A stretch of DNA of 64,000 nucleotides from an uncultured Oxalobacter sp. (GTDB lineage Bacteria; Pseudomonadota; Gammaproteobacteria; Burkholderiales; Burkholderiaceae_D): positions 186,001 through 250,000 of the forward strand of contig CAKQWF010000001.1 of NCBI GenBank assembly GCA_934277985.1, in the 5' to 3' direction. The position numbers and the translations under genes were made by a program. Shown piece after piece: positions 47,559-56,610 of the stretch. Below the pieces are notes generated by a model. The model searched no databases. It was given only the letters and a program-made list of their open reading frames with translations, and was not told where the DNA came from. Position 1 is the stretch's first letter; each line of letters starts with the position of its first letter.

Positions 47559-47643
47559 TGCCGTTACGTCTTTTGCAGGCGGACTTTTTGGCTGAATCGA
47601 TGTCCGGCTTGTCTGGTCAGTGCTTTTGGGACGGGGTAAGGCG

Positions 47644-49611
47644 ATGTCGCATCTGAATGATACCGATGGTGAATTGCACCGTTTCAGGAAACGGATCATG
47701 GCGCTTGCCATTTTCGTTTTGTTCTGTTTTTTTCTGTTGTTGTTGCGGTTCGTGTGGTTGCAGATCATACGTCACAGCAATTATGCGGCGCAGGCTGACG
47801 AAAACCGGATTTCGATTGTGCCGACCATGCCGGCCCGGGGCGTGATTGCCGATCGTAACGGGGTGGTGCTGGCCGACAATTACTCGGCCTATACGCTGGA
47901 GATCACGCCTGCAAAGATACAGGGAAAAGTCGATGAAGTGATCGGTGAACTGTCGGAGCTTGTCGAAATTTCGCCTTTCGAGATCAAACGTTTCAAAAGG
48001 CGTATGGAAGAAACGAAACGTTTTGAAAGTGTTGTCCTCAAGTCCAAGCTGACCGATGCGGAAGTGGCGCGTTTTACGGTACAGCGTTACCGTTTTCCGG
48101 GGGTCGAAGTCCAGGCCAGGATGTTCCGGCAATATCCGCTGGGCGAGGTGGCGTCTCATGCGATCGGATATATCGGGAGAATCAGCCAGAAAGATATGGA
48201 TCGTTTGCCTGAGGAAGAGGAAACCAATTATCAGGGGACGACGCATTATGGCAAGGAAGGGATCGAAAAAAATTATGAAAGTATCCTGCACGGTGTGACG
48301 GGATACGAGGAAATGGAGGTTTCGGCCAGCGGTCGGGCTGTCCGTACGCTTTCCACCCGTTCGACGGTACCCGGAAGCAATCTGATTCTCTCGATCGATA
48401 TCGAGTTGCAGAAGGTGGTTGAAGAAGCGTTCGGCAAACGGCGTGGTGCGCTGGTGGCGATGGATCCGTCGACTGGCGAGATTCTCGCTTATGTGTCCAA
48501 ACCGACTTTCGATCCGAACCTGTTTGTCGATGGTATCGACCAGCAGAACTGGGATGCGCTGAATACGTCGATCAACCGGCCGCTGATCAACCGGCCGGTT
48601 CGTGGTGCATATCCTCCCGGTTCGACTTACAAGCCTTTCATGGCGCTGGCAGCACTGGAATTGGGATACCGCACGCCGCAGGCGGCCATCAATGATCCGG
48701 GATATTTCAATTACGGCAATCACCGTTTCCGGGATGACAAGGTCGGTGGACACGGGATCGTCGATATGTACAAATCGATCGTGCAGTCATGCGATACGTA
48801 TTACTATGTGCTGGCTTCGGAAATGGGTGTCGATACCATGCATGATTTCATGAAACAGTTCGGTTTCGGTGAAAAGACGGGTATCGATTTGCCGCATGAA
48901 CGGAAGGGGATTTTGCCTTCGACGCAATGGAAACAGTCCGCTTATCGCAATCCGGCGCAGAAGAAATGGTATGCCGGTGAAACGATTTCGCTGGGGATCG
49001 GGCAGGGCTATAACACGTTTACACCGGTTCAGCTCGCTTTTGCGACAGCATTGCTGGTCAATAACGGTTCGGCCGCACGCCCCCATCTGGTGAAAGAAAT
49101 CGAGGATGGTGTGACGCACGAGCGCCGGCCTGTCGTGACGGAAACGGTCAAACTTGATCTTAAACAGGAAAATATCAATGTCGTCAAGCGTGCGATGGTC
49201 GGTGTGACGACGGAAGGGACGGCTGCCAGGGTTTTCGGTGGCGCCGGTTATGTTTCCGGCGGCAAAACGGGGACAGCACAGGTGATCGGTATCGGCAAGA
49301 ACGAAAAGTACAATGCGGCGGTGCTGGCGGAACACAAGCGGGATCATGCGCTTTATACCGCATTTGCGCCCGTGGACAATCCCAGAATCGTCATTGCGCT
49401 GATTGTCGAAAATGCCGGTTTCGGCGGGACGGCGGCGGCGCCGATCGCCAGAAAGGCGATGGATTATTTCCTGCTCGGCAAGAAGTCGTCACCGACGCCT
49501 GTTGTGCCGGCAGTGACGGATTCAGCGGAATATCCCGATATGCCGGATGAGGATGTCCAGCCGATGATAACGCCGGCGATTCCCGATGAAGACAGTACGG
49601 ATGAAGAGTGA
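47644..49611 (+). CDS. mrdA: Penicillin-binding protein 2 (elongation transpeptidase)
   Basis: This 655-residue transpeptidase crosslinks lateral-wall peptidoglycan. An N-terminal membrane helix (about 20-42) is followed by the pedestal domain and the transpeptidase domain. The active-site motifs are GSTYKPFMA (SxxK), the SCD triplet in QSCDTYYYVLA, and KTGTAQ. ATG 47644 (SHLNDTDGELHRFRKRI) is preferred over upstream 47620. The acidic C-terminal tail after the transpeptidase is about 50 residues. It works with RodA, encoded six bases downstream. Confidence 0.96.
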   Translation: MSHLNDTDGELHRFRKRIMALAIFVLFCFFLLLLRFVWLQIIRHSNYAAQADENRISIVPTMPARGVIADRNGVVLADNYSAYTLEITPAKIQGKVDEVIGELSELVEISPFEIKRFKRRMEETKRFESVVLKSKLTDAEVARFTVQRYRFPGVEVQARMFRQYPLGEVASHAIGYIGRISQKDMDRLPEEEETNYQGTTHYGKEGIEKNYESILHGVTGYEEMEVSASGRAVRTLSTRSTVPGSNLILSIDIELQKVVEEAFGKRRGALVAMDPSTGEILAYVSKPTFDPNLFVDGIDQQNWDALNTSINRPLINRPVRGAYPPGSTYKPFMALAALELGYRTPQAAINDPGYFNYGNHRFRDDKVGGHGIVDMYKSIVQSCDTYYYVLASEMGVDTMHDFMKQFGFGEKTGIDLPHERKGILPSTQWKQSAYRNPAQKKWYAGETISLGIGQGYNTFTPVQLAFATALLVNNGSAARPHLVKEIEDGVTHERRPVVTETVKLDLKQENINVVKRAMVGVTTEGTAARVFGGAGYVSGGKTGTAQVIGIGKNEKYNAAVLAEHKRDHALYTAFAPVDNPRIVIALIVENAGFGGTAAAPIARKAMDYFLLGKKSSPTPVVPAVTDSAEYPDMPDEDVQPMITPAIPDEDSTDEE

Positions 49612-49617
49612 CAGATC

Positions 49618-50727
49618 ATGAATGGATACCAGGATGTGATACGCAACCGGATCAGGATGTGGATGAACGTGTTCGATGGACCGCTGGCACTGATCGTTTT
49701 TCTTATCATGTCGGTCGGGATTATCACGCTGTATTCGGCCGGTATCGATTTTCCGGGACGTGTCGAAGATCAGCTTCGCAATATCCTGATCTGTTTCGTC
49801 ATTATGTGGATCGCAGCCAGTGTACCGCCGCAGACGCTGATGCGATTTGCCGTTCCGATTTATACGGTGGGGATTGCCTTGCTGCTGGCCGTGGCGATGT
49901 TCGGGCTGATCAGGAAAGGGGCGCGTCGCTGGCTTAATCTCGGTATCATCATCCAGCCTTCGGAAATCATGAAAATCGCGTTGCCGCTGATGCTGGCATG
50001 GTTTTTCCAGAAACGGGAAGGGCATATCGGCTGGAAGGAATATGCCATGGCAATGTTGTTGTTGGCCATTCCTGCCGGACTGATCATGAAACAGCCCGAT
50101 CTGGGAACGGCACTTTTGGTGGCTGCAACCGGTTTTTATGTCATTTTTCTGGCCGGACTGGCCTGGAAAGCCATTGCTGCCATGGTGGTGGGTGCACTGG
50201 CATGTATGCCGATTATCTGGACATTGCTCCATGATTACCAGCGGCATCGTGTCATGATGCTGATCGATCCGACTTCCGATCCGCTTGGCAAGGGATTTCA
50301 TATCATTCAGTCGGTTATCGCTATCGGTTCGGGCGGTGTCACCGGAAAGGGATGGTTGCAGGGAACACAGGCGTATTTGCATTTCATTCCGGAACGTACG
50401 ACGGACTTCATTTTCGCCGTTTTTTCCGAAGAATTCGGTTTGATCGGCAATATCGTGCTGATGGTGTTGTATTTGCTGCTGATCGCGCGGGGACTTGTGA
50501 TCGCGTTGCATGCCTCGTCGGTGTTTTCACGACTTTTGGCAGGGGCGATCACGATGATGTTTTTCATGTATGCCTTCGTCAATATGGGCATGGTCAGCGG
50601 GATTTTGCCGGTTGTCGGTGTGCCTTTGCCATTCATGAGTTATGGCGGGACGGCGATGGTGACACTGGGATTGGGAACCGGCATTCTGATGAGTATCCAG
50701 CGACATCGCAAACTGGTGCAGACCTGA
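49618..50727 (+). CDS. mrdB: Rod shape-determining glycosyltransferase RodA
   Basis: This 369-residue SEDS protein polymerises lipid II into glycan strands with PBP2. About ten membrane helices are visible. RKGARRWLNLG, QPSEIMKI, and IPERTTDFIFAVFSEEFGLIG with the essential Asp/Glu residues are family motifs. PLPFMSYGGTAMV is near the C-terminus. It is co-transcribed with mrdA. Confidence 0.96.
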   Translation: MNGYQDVIRNRIRMWMNVFDGPLALIVFLIMSVGIITLYSAGIDFPGRVEDQLRNILICFVIMWIAASVPPQTLMRFAVPIYTVGIALLLAVAMFGLIRKGARRWLNLGIIIQPSEIMKIALPLMLAWFFQKREGHIGWKEYAMAMLLLAIPAGLIMKQPDLGTALLVAATGFYVIFLAGLAWKAIAAMVVGALACMPIIWTLLHDYQRHRVMMLIDPTSDPLGKGFHIIQSVIAIGSGGVTGKGWLQGTQAYLHFIPERTTDFIFAVFSEEFGLIGNIVLMVLYLLLIARGLVIALHASSVFSRLLAGAITMMFFMYAFVNMGMVSGILPVVGVPLPFMSYGGTAMVTLGLGTGILMSIQRHRKLVQT

Positions 50728-50918
50728 GGTGGTTATGTACGGACCGTTTTTCAGCCGGCCGGCGAAAACCTGGCGGATTCCTGCTGAATGAACAAAAGCG
50801 TCAAGTTGGGTTATACTTTGAGTATTGACTGAGATTTTGTCGCTAGTGCTTTCTTTTTTAACCGGTTTTGAAGCCATGATGTTTCATGCGGGTTGAAGGG
50901 ATCAAACGGGGTAGTGAA

Positions 50919-51923
50919 ATGTTGTCTGAAAAAAGTCGCAATGGTCTGGTTTTGACGGCGATACTGGCATCGGTTTGTGCGTTGACGCTGACCGGTTGCG
51001 GTACTACGCAAAAGTCGTCCGGCAAGGTTGCATCCAAGAAGGCAGGCAAGGTCAAGGTCAAAAAAGGAGGGGGCTATTATCTGGATGACGGCCCGATGGA
51101 CGAGGTGCCGGACAATCTTCTGGAAATTCCGGATGCAGAGCCGAAGGTCGAGAAATTGGCCAGCGGACCCAACAAGCCTTATGTTGTGTTCGGTCAGACG
51201 TATACACCCATGACGCAGCTGAGCGCTTACCGGAAACAGGGGGTAGGCAGCTGGTATGGCAAAAAGTTCCACGGACAGAAAACCTCATCGGGCGAACCGT
51301 ATGACATGTTCAAGATGACGGCTGCTCATCCGACCTTGCCGATTCCCAGCTATGCGCGGGTCACCAGTCTGGAAACCGGGAAACAGGTGATCGTCAAGGT
51401 CAATGATCGTGGTCCTTTCCTGTCCAATCGTATTATCGATCTTTCCTATACGGCGGCATACAAGCTGGGGTATCTGGAAAAGGGTAGCGGCAGGGTGGAA
51501 GTGGAGTTGTTGTTGCCCGATGAGATCGAACGGATCAATCTGGCCAGACAGAATGCTGGATCGCCGATCGGTGAGCCACAGGTGGCTGCCGCTCCCGTCG
51601 TGACGGAAAAACAGGAAACTGCCGCACCACCCGCGACGGTCGTCGCACAGGCTGATACACCGGCCCCAACGAAACAGGAAACGGTTTCCGGCGGACAGGC
51701 CTATTATCTGCAGCTGGGCGCTTATCAGGAGGCCAGCAATGCGCAATCGTATCAGGCCAGTTTTTCGCTGAACTGGGCACATCGTCTGCCGTCGCTGGAA
51801 GTGGTGCAGTCGGGGAACTATTACAAGCTGTTTGCAGGACCGTTCAATACACTGGCCGAGGCGACACAGGTTGTGGAAGAAATGAAGAGTATGGGAACCA
51901 GTTCTTTTGTCGTTCGTCGTTAG
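50919..51923 (+). CDS. rlpA: Septal ring lipoprotein RlpA (lytic transglycosylase family)
   Basis: The 334-residue lipoprotein has a signal peptide ending in the lipobox LTGC (Cys27). A basic linker leads to a double-psi beta-barrel (about 105-200) with GVGSWYGKKFHGQKTSSGEPYD and VKVNDRGPF. A second low-complexity linker precedes a SPOR domain in the last ~75 residues (AYYLQLGAYQEASNAQSYQ). In Pseudomonas RlpA cleaves naked glycan strands. The start at 50919 fits the lipoprotein signal better than the upstream ATG 50886. It closes the cell-shape operon. Confidence 0.94.
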   Translation: MLSEKSRNGLVLTAILASVCALTLTGCGTTQKSSGKVASKKAGKVKVKKGGGYYLDDGPMDEVPDNLLEIPDAEPKVEKLASGPNKPYVVFGQTYTPMTQLSAYRKQGVGSWYGKKFHGQKTSSGEPYDMFKMTAAHPTLPIPSYARVTSLETGKQVIVKVNDRGPFLSNRIIDLSYTAAYKLGYLEKGSGRVEVELLLPDEIERINLARQNAGSPIGEPQVAAAPVVTEKQETAAPPATVVAQADTPAPTKQETVSGGQAYYLQLGAYQEASNAQSYQASFSLNWAHRLPSLEVVQSGNYYKLFAGPFNTLAEATQVVEEMKSMGTSSFVVRR

Positions 51924-51975
51924 GGATGAACGGTTGCGCGCGATGCGGAGGTGTCGCGCTGGCATGTACAAACGG

Positions 51976-52005
51976 AAAAAGGCAGGTGCATCACCTGCCT
52001 TTTTT
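51976..52005. terminator. Terminator between rlpA and dksA
   Basis: AAAAAGGCAGGTG pairs with its complement around CAT and runs into TTTTTT. It has A and T runs on both sides and serves both convergent genes. Confidence 0.9.
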
Positions 52006-52019
52006 GCCGGATCGGTTGC

Positions 52020-52463
52020 TCAGTCGCCGTACAGTTTCTGTTTCAGTTCACGCCGTTGTTGTGCTTCCAGGGACAGGGTGGCGGTAGGACGGGCCAGGAG
52101 CCGTGCGATGCCGATCGGCTCTCCGGTTTCGATACACCAGCCATAGTCGCCGGATTCGATGCTGGCCAGAGACTGTTTCACTTTTTTCAGCAGTTTGCGT
52201 TCACGGTCGCGTGTTCTCAATTCAAGCGCATGTTCTTCCTCGATCGTGGCGCGGTCGGCCGGATCGGGAACCAGAGTCGTTTCTCTCAGGTTTTCGGTGG
52301 TCTGGCCCGCGTTTCTGATGAGATCGCGTTCCATTTGCTGCAAACGGTTCTTGAAAAAGGCCAGTTGTGCAGGATTCATGTAGTCGTCATCGCTCATCTT
52401 GAGGATTTCTTCCTCGGTGAGCAGAGGAACGGTCTGAGTCGGCTTTCTGGTTTTGGTATTCAC
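52020..52463 (-). CDS. dksA: RNA polymerase-binding transcription factor DksA, single-cysteine type
   Basis: The 147-residue protein works with ppGpp at RNA polymerase in the stringent response. The coiled-coil tip motif DPADRA (DxxDxA) is intact, as is the C-terminal GIARLLARPTATL. The usual four-cysteine zinc finger is not: the region reads YGWCIETGEPIG and TLSLEAQQRRE, keeping only one Cys. This Cys-poor form is common in beta- and some alphaproteobacteria and is expected to fold without zinc. It lies 167 bases after the COG0523 gene on the same strand. Confidence 0.95.
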   Translation of the reverse strand: MNTKTRKPTQTVPLLTEEEILKMSDDDYMNPAQLAFFKNRLQQMERDLIRNAGQTTENLRETTLVPDPADRATIEEEHALELRTRDRERKLLKKVKQSLASIESGDYGWCIETGEPIGIARLLARPTATLSLEAQQRRELKQKLYGD

Positions 52464-52630
52464 TTGTTTTGTTTCCTTTGCCTCAATAGATCAATGAATA
52501 AATAACCGGCAGTTTATTGCGGCATGTATTGCACTATGGTTTGAAATACCATGCAATGAAATTTAATCGACAAGATGATATCTGTCAAAAGCTCATGGCA
52601 ATAAACGGGGAAATTTTTTTCCGGTATTTT

Positions 52631-53647
52631 TCATTGTGCAAGACTATCATGAAGTCCCTCGATAAAAATTGTCCTGGGCAGGTTTTTGCCAATAAAAACC
52701 AGTTTGCTTTCAGGCGGGTGCTTGTCGTCCCATTTTTCCACCACATCCGTTCCCATCAGTTGTTGTACGCCCTGGAATACCACTTTCCGGTCGGCGTCTT
52801 TCATATAGAGCACGCCTTTGTAACGGAGCATTTGTGGGCCGAACAGGGTGATCATCCGATCGAAAAAGTCGTTGAGCTTGTCGGGATCGAACGGTTTTTT
52901 GCTGTGGAAGACAAAGGAGTTGATGTCGTCGAGGTGGTGGGAACAGTCACAATCCGCACCGCAAACATGGTCGTGGTGGTGATGGTCGTGGTCGTGTCCG
53001 TCATGATCCAGATCGATTTTCGAGCTGAGATTGAATCCGCGCAGATCGAGGACTTCGGCGACAGGAATGCGCCCGAAATCGACGGTGTGGATAGTCGCAT
53101 GGGGGTTGATCCGGCGCAAACGCAAAGTCAGCAGTTCGACATCGTCGGCGCTGACCAGATCGGTTTTCGATATCAACAGCCTGTCGGCATAACCGACTTG
53201 CTGGCGTGCCTGTTCGTATTCGTCGAGTTGCCGCATGGCGAATACGGCATCCATCAGGGTGACGATACCGTCGATCATGTAGTCCTTGGCGACATCATCT
53301 TCCAGAAAAAAGGTTTGCGCGACCGGTCCGGGATCCGCCAGGCCAGTGGTTTCGATCACGACACGGTCGAAACGGATATCTCCGTTTCGGCGTTTGTCGG
53401 CCAGCCTCGTCAGGGCGGTGACAAGATCGCTGCGGACAGTGCAGCAGATGCAGCCATTGCTCATTTCGACGATTTGTTCGGCATCGTCCTGTACGAGGAT
53501 GTCGCTGTCGATGTTTTCTTCGCCGAATTCGTTTTCGATGACGGCGATACGTTGTTTGTGCTGGTTGTCCCTGAGGATTCGGTTGAGCAGGGTGGTTTTT
53601 CCGGCGCCGAGAAAGCCGGTGATGATGGTAACGGGTATCAGTGACAT
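52631..53647 (-). CDS. COG0523 (CobW/YeiR/ZigA type) metal-chaperone GTPase
   Basis: This 338-residue G3E GTPase has P-loop ITGFLGAGKTTLLN (about residues 8-21), the metal-binding CICC in EMSNGCICCTVRSDL, and ETTGLADPGPVAQ. SKTDLV is the guanine motif. The linker HDGHDHDHHHHDH with following Cys residues (CGADCDC) is a metal-rich loop near residue 217-240. The C-terminal CobW_C domain follows. COG0523 proteins deliver zinc or cobalt to target proteins. A neighbouring one-Cys dksA points to a zinc-related role, but no Zur box is visible by eye. Confidence 0.93.
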   Translation of the reverse strand: MSLIPVTIITGFLGAGKTTLLNRILRDNQHKQRIAVIENEFGEENIDSDILVQDDAEQIVEMSNGCICCTVRSDLVTALTRLADKRRNGDIRFDRVVIETTGLADPGPVAQTFFLEDDVAKDYMIDGIVTLMDAVFAMRQLDEYEQARQQVGYADRLLISKTDLVSADDVELLTLRLRRINPHATIHTVDFGRIPVAEVLDLRGFNLSSKIDLDHDGHDHDHHHHDHVCGADCDCSHHLDDINSFVFHSKKPFDPDKLNDFFDRMITLFGPQMLRYKGVLYMKDADRKVVFQGVQQLMGTDVVEKWDDKHPPESKLVFIGKNLPRTIFIEGLHDSLAQ

Positions 53648-53793
53648 GGCATCGAATGCAGTTTTTTCTAGTCGTCCGGTTGGCCGGTTGCCGTATGGTA
53701 CCGGCGTCGGTATCCGGTAAAAGTATGCTTTTTTAGCGCCCTGAAATCAAGCCTGTTGCCTGTGATGGCTTCATGAGAAGACAGCGGTCCTGT

Positions 53794-54771
53794 TTATGGC
53801 GTGTTTTTTTTCTTGTGCGCTCTCGGGTGGGTCGCGTCGTAAACGCTGGCAAGATGCTGGAAGTCCAGTGCCGTATAGACTTGTGTGGATGCGATGGATG
53901 CGTGTCCAAGCAATTCCTGTACGGCGCGCAGATCGCCGGATGACTGGAGCAGGTGCGAGGCGAATGAATGCCGCAAGACGTGCGGATGGACATGGACTGG
54001 CAATCCCAGACGGCGTGCGTGTTCATTCAGTCGGGACTGGATAAGACGGGGGGACATGCGTCGTCTGCGGGAATTGAGAAAGAGGGCGTGAGCATGCCGG
54101 ATGTCGCTTTCGGCATCGGACGTGGTGCGGACGGTGAGCCAGTTGCGGATGGCATCGATGGCGGCATCGCCGACAGGAACAGTGCGGGTCTTGTTGCCTT
54201 TGCCGGTGACGGTGACTTCTTTTTCGTCCAGATCGATCCAGCCTGCGGAGATGTACCCGGGTTGCCGGATGGCATGGATGTCGAGTCCTGCCAGCTCGGA
54301 GACGCGCAATCCGCTTGAATAAAGCAGTTCGAACATGGCATGGTCGCAAAGCGCACGGCTTTTGCTGTCCGGCGTGTCGTCATCGTCACCGGTAACTGTC
54401 GCGACCAGCCGGACGGCCTCATCGACCGGCAGTGCCTTGGGCAGCGGTTTGTCCTTGCGGGGGGCGTGGATGTCTTCGGCCGGATTGGCGGTGATGATGT
54501 TTTCTTCAAGCAGCCACCGGAAGAAACCGCGCCAGGCCGAGAGTTTCCGGCTGATGGAACGTGGCGAGAGGCCACCTGCGTGCAAACGTGTCATGAAACG
54601 GCGCAGATCGGCTGACCGGATTTCGGACAGTGCGGCCGGAGCGGCCAGCGAAGCCAGTTCTTCCAGATCGCGCCGGTAGCCTTCCAGCGTGTGATCCGAC
54701 AGTTGCCGCTGTCCTGCAAGCATGTCCAGATAGCTGGAAATGAAACCGGTGCTGTTCGGTCTGCCGGTCAT
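53794..54771 (-). CDS. xerC: Tyrosine recombinase XerC
   Basis: This 325-residue recombinase resolves chromosome dimers at dif with XerD. The N-terminal SAM-like domain (about 10-100) binds DNA. Catalytic residues are visible: Arg in SGLRVSELAG, Lys in GKGNKTRTVP, HVLRHSFASH, LLGHASIASTQVYTALD with the nucleophile Tyr. ATG 54771 (MTGRPNSTGF) gives the normal start; the longer frame upstream runs through the DUF484 gene. The DUF484-xerC pair is conserved. Confidence 0.95.
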   Translation of the reverse strand: MTGRPNSTGFISSYLDMLAGQRQLSDHTLEGYRRDLEELASLAAPAALSEIRSADLRRFMTRLHAGGLSPRSISRKLSAWRGFFRWLLEENIITANPAEDIHAPRKDKPLPKALPVDEAVRLVATVTGDDDDTPDSKSRALCDHAMFELLYSSGLRVSELAGLDIHAIRQPGYISAGWIDLDEKEVTVTGKGNKTRTVPVGDAAIDAIRNWLTVRTTSDAESDIRHAHALFLNSRRRRMSPRLIQSRLNEHARRLGLPVHVHPHVLRHSFASHLLQSSGDLRAVQELLGHASIASTQVYTALDFQHLASVYDATHPRAHKKKNTP

Positions 54772-54779
54772 GATCAAGG

Positions 54780-55460
54780 TCAGTCTGCCTTGACGAGGTG
54801 AGCCAGCGAGGCAGCGGCCAGTTTTCCGATAAGACTCAGAAAATCGGTGGCCATCGCATTCTGGAAACGGGTGGCATCCGGCGAACCGAGAACCAGCAGG
54901 CCGAACGGTATGGAGGCATCGTTGCCGGACAGCGGAATGATGGCGGCGGAACGGATATCGGCCGGATTGGCGAGCCATTCGATGATGTTGCGGGTTTGCA
55001 GGGTGACTCTGCCGCAAAAGGGGGTTTTGATGTCGCTGGCGTATTGCCGGACCGTTTCATCGACAGGTTGCGCGAACCAGCGGTCCGCATCGTCCGGCAG
55101 GGTGTCCCAAAGTCGCAGGTTGGCGTCAGGGACGTTGAATGTGGATTTCAGGGTGTCGATGATGGTGCGCGGCATGTCGGCATCCTGACGATGTTGTATC
55201 AGACGACAGGCCCAGTCCAGAAGCTTGTCCATGAGTTGCCTGTTTTCGCGCGCGTTGTGCATCAGACTGGACAGCTGCAGCTCTTGTGCCTTGTTGCGGC
55301 TGCGCAGTACTTCGATCTGGCGTTCGTGCAGGGAGATGGCTTTGCCGATGACCGGGCTGGTCAGCTGCATTTCCGGCAGGATGTCGGCATGGTGTTCGAA
55401 GAAGTCGGGATGTGCAAGGAGATACTGGATAACGGTTTGTGAGTCGATAGCCTGCGTCAT
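54780..55460 (-). CDS. DUF484 family protein
   Basis: The 226-residue protein starts with a helical part (VIQYLLAHPDFFEHHADILPEMQL) and a short coiled coil, followed by a GAF-like domain (about 90-220). The family lies beside xerC in most gamma- and betaproteobacteria, usually with dapF upstream, which is absent here. Function is unknown. ATG 55460 is chosen; a TTG at 55466 is possible. The stop is eight bases before xerC. Confidence 0.9.
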   Translation of the reverse strand: MTQAIDSQTVIQYLLAHPDFFEHHADILPEMQLTSPVIGKAISLHERQIEVLRSRNKAQELQLSSLMHNARENRQLMDKLLDWACRLIQHRQDADMPRTIIDTLKSTFNVPDANLRLWDTLPDDADRWFAQPVDETVRQYASDIKTPFCGRVTLQTRNIIEWLANPADIRSAAIIPLSGNDASIPFGLLVLGSPDATRFQNAMATDFLSLIGKLAAASLAHLVKAD

Positions 55461-55761
55461 GGTCAATCCGGTTTTTAACGTGGGTGTCAGTTCAAAACCT
55501 CATTTTAACCGAGCATTGCACGGGATGGTTTGGTGGATGTGCAAATCAGTATGGTGCCGTGTCCGGTACAGGGATGATGCCGTGTACACAGGGCAACGGT
55601 TCGGGTAATGGACGATGTTCCGACGGGTAAGGCAGTGTGGTGTGGCGGTTACGTCCTGCCGGCAGGATGTTTTGCATTGTGGTGAAATTCGGAGTGGTTC
55701 AGGCAGCGTCAAGGACAATCTCGTTTAAACTGGAGTTTTTCGTTTTGGGTCTGGAAATATA

Positions 55762-56610
55762 ATGACGACGTATGCTTTGGGTGATATTCAGGGATGCCAG
55801 CCACAATTGCAGGAGTTGCTGGCGATGATCGGACGGGAAACGCCGGACACCGGATTGTTGTTTGCCGGCGATCTGGTCAACCGTGGGCCTGCTTCTCTCG
55901 AGGCGTTGCGACAAGTGAAGTCACTGGGCGATCGGGCGGTATCGGTGCTGGGCAATCACGATTTGCATCTGTTGGCGGTCGCTTGCGGGATCCGTCCGAT
56001 GAAGGCGGGAGATTCGATCCAGCCGATTCTGGATGCACCGGACAGGGATGCGCTGATCGACTGGGTAAGGCACCGTCCGATGGCACATGCGATCGATGAG
56101 GGGATGCTGATGGTGCATGCCGGGGTGTTGCCTCAGTGGGATATGGAGAAAACGCTGTCGCTGGCGCATGAGGTCGAGATGGTCTTGCGAGGACCGGACT
56201 GGAAGGATTTTCTGGCGGAGATGTATGGCAATACACCGGATCAATGGGATGACGCACTGACAGGCAGCGCTCGCCTGCGTTGTATCGTGAACGGATTGAC
56301 GCGGTTGCGTTTCTGTACGGCTGACGGGCGGATGGAGTTCGCCAGCAAGATGGGAACAGAGACCGCGCCGCAAGGCTATATGCCGTGGTTCGATGTGCCT
56401 GACAGAAAGACCCGGCAGGTTACGGTGGTATTCGGTCACTGGTCCACGCTGGGTCTTATGCTGCGCGACAATCTGGTCGCGCTGGATACCGGTTGCGTCT
56501 GGGGCGGGAAACTTACCGCAGTACGTCTTGACGACCGTGCGCTGTTCCAGGTGGATTGTCCCGGTTTTCTGGAGCCTGCGGCTGTTCCTGCGGCAGAACG
56601 GAAACAATGA
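55762..56610 (+). CDS. apaH: Bis(5'-nucleosyl)-tetraphosphatase, symmetrical
   Basis: This 282-residue PPP-family phosphatase splits Ap4A to two ADP and removes Np4 caps from RNA. Metal-site motifs are TYALGDIQGCQPQL, FAGDLVNRGPASLEAL and VLGNHDLHLLA. VFGHWSTLGL is the last His motif. The last ~98 bases overlap the 3' end of plsC on the other strand. The 295-base region upstream (55467-55761) holds no gene. Confidence 0.94.
   Translation: MTTYALGDIQGCQPQLQELLAMIGRETPDTGLLFAGDLVNRGPASLEALRQVKSLGDRAVSVLGNHDLHLLAVACGIRPMKAGDSIQPILDAPDRDALIDWVRHRPMAHAIDEGMLMVHAGVLPQWDMEKTLSLAHEVEMVLRGPDWKDFLAEMYGNTPDQWDDALTGSARLRCIVNGLTRLRFCTADGRMEFASKMGTETAPQGYMPWFDVPDRKTRQVTVVFGHWSTLGLMLRDNLVALDTGCVWGGKLTAVRLDDRALFQVDCPGFLEPAAVPAAERKQ

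Noticed and set aside
52464..52630. Search for a Zur box in the COG0523-dksA gap and upstream of COG0523
   Set aside because: No palindrome resembling the Zur consensus is visible; only a short ATGGT/ACCAT repeat occurs.
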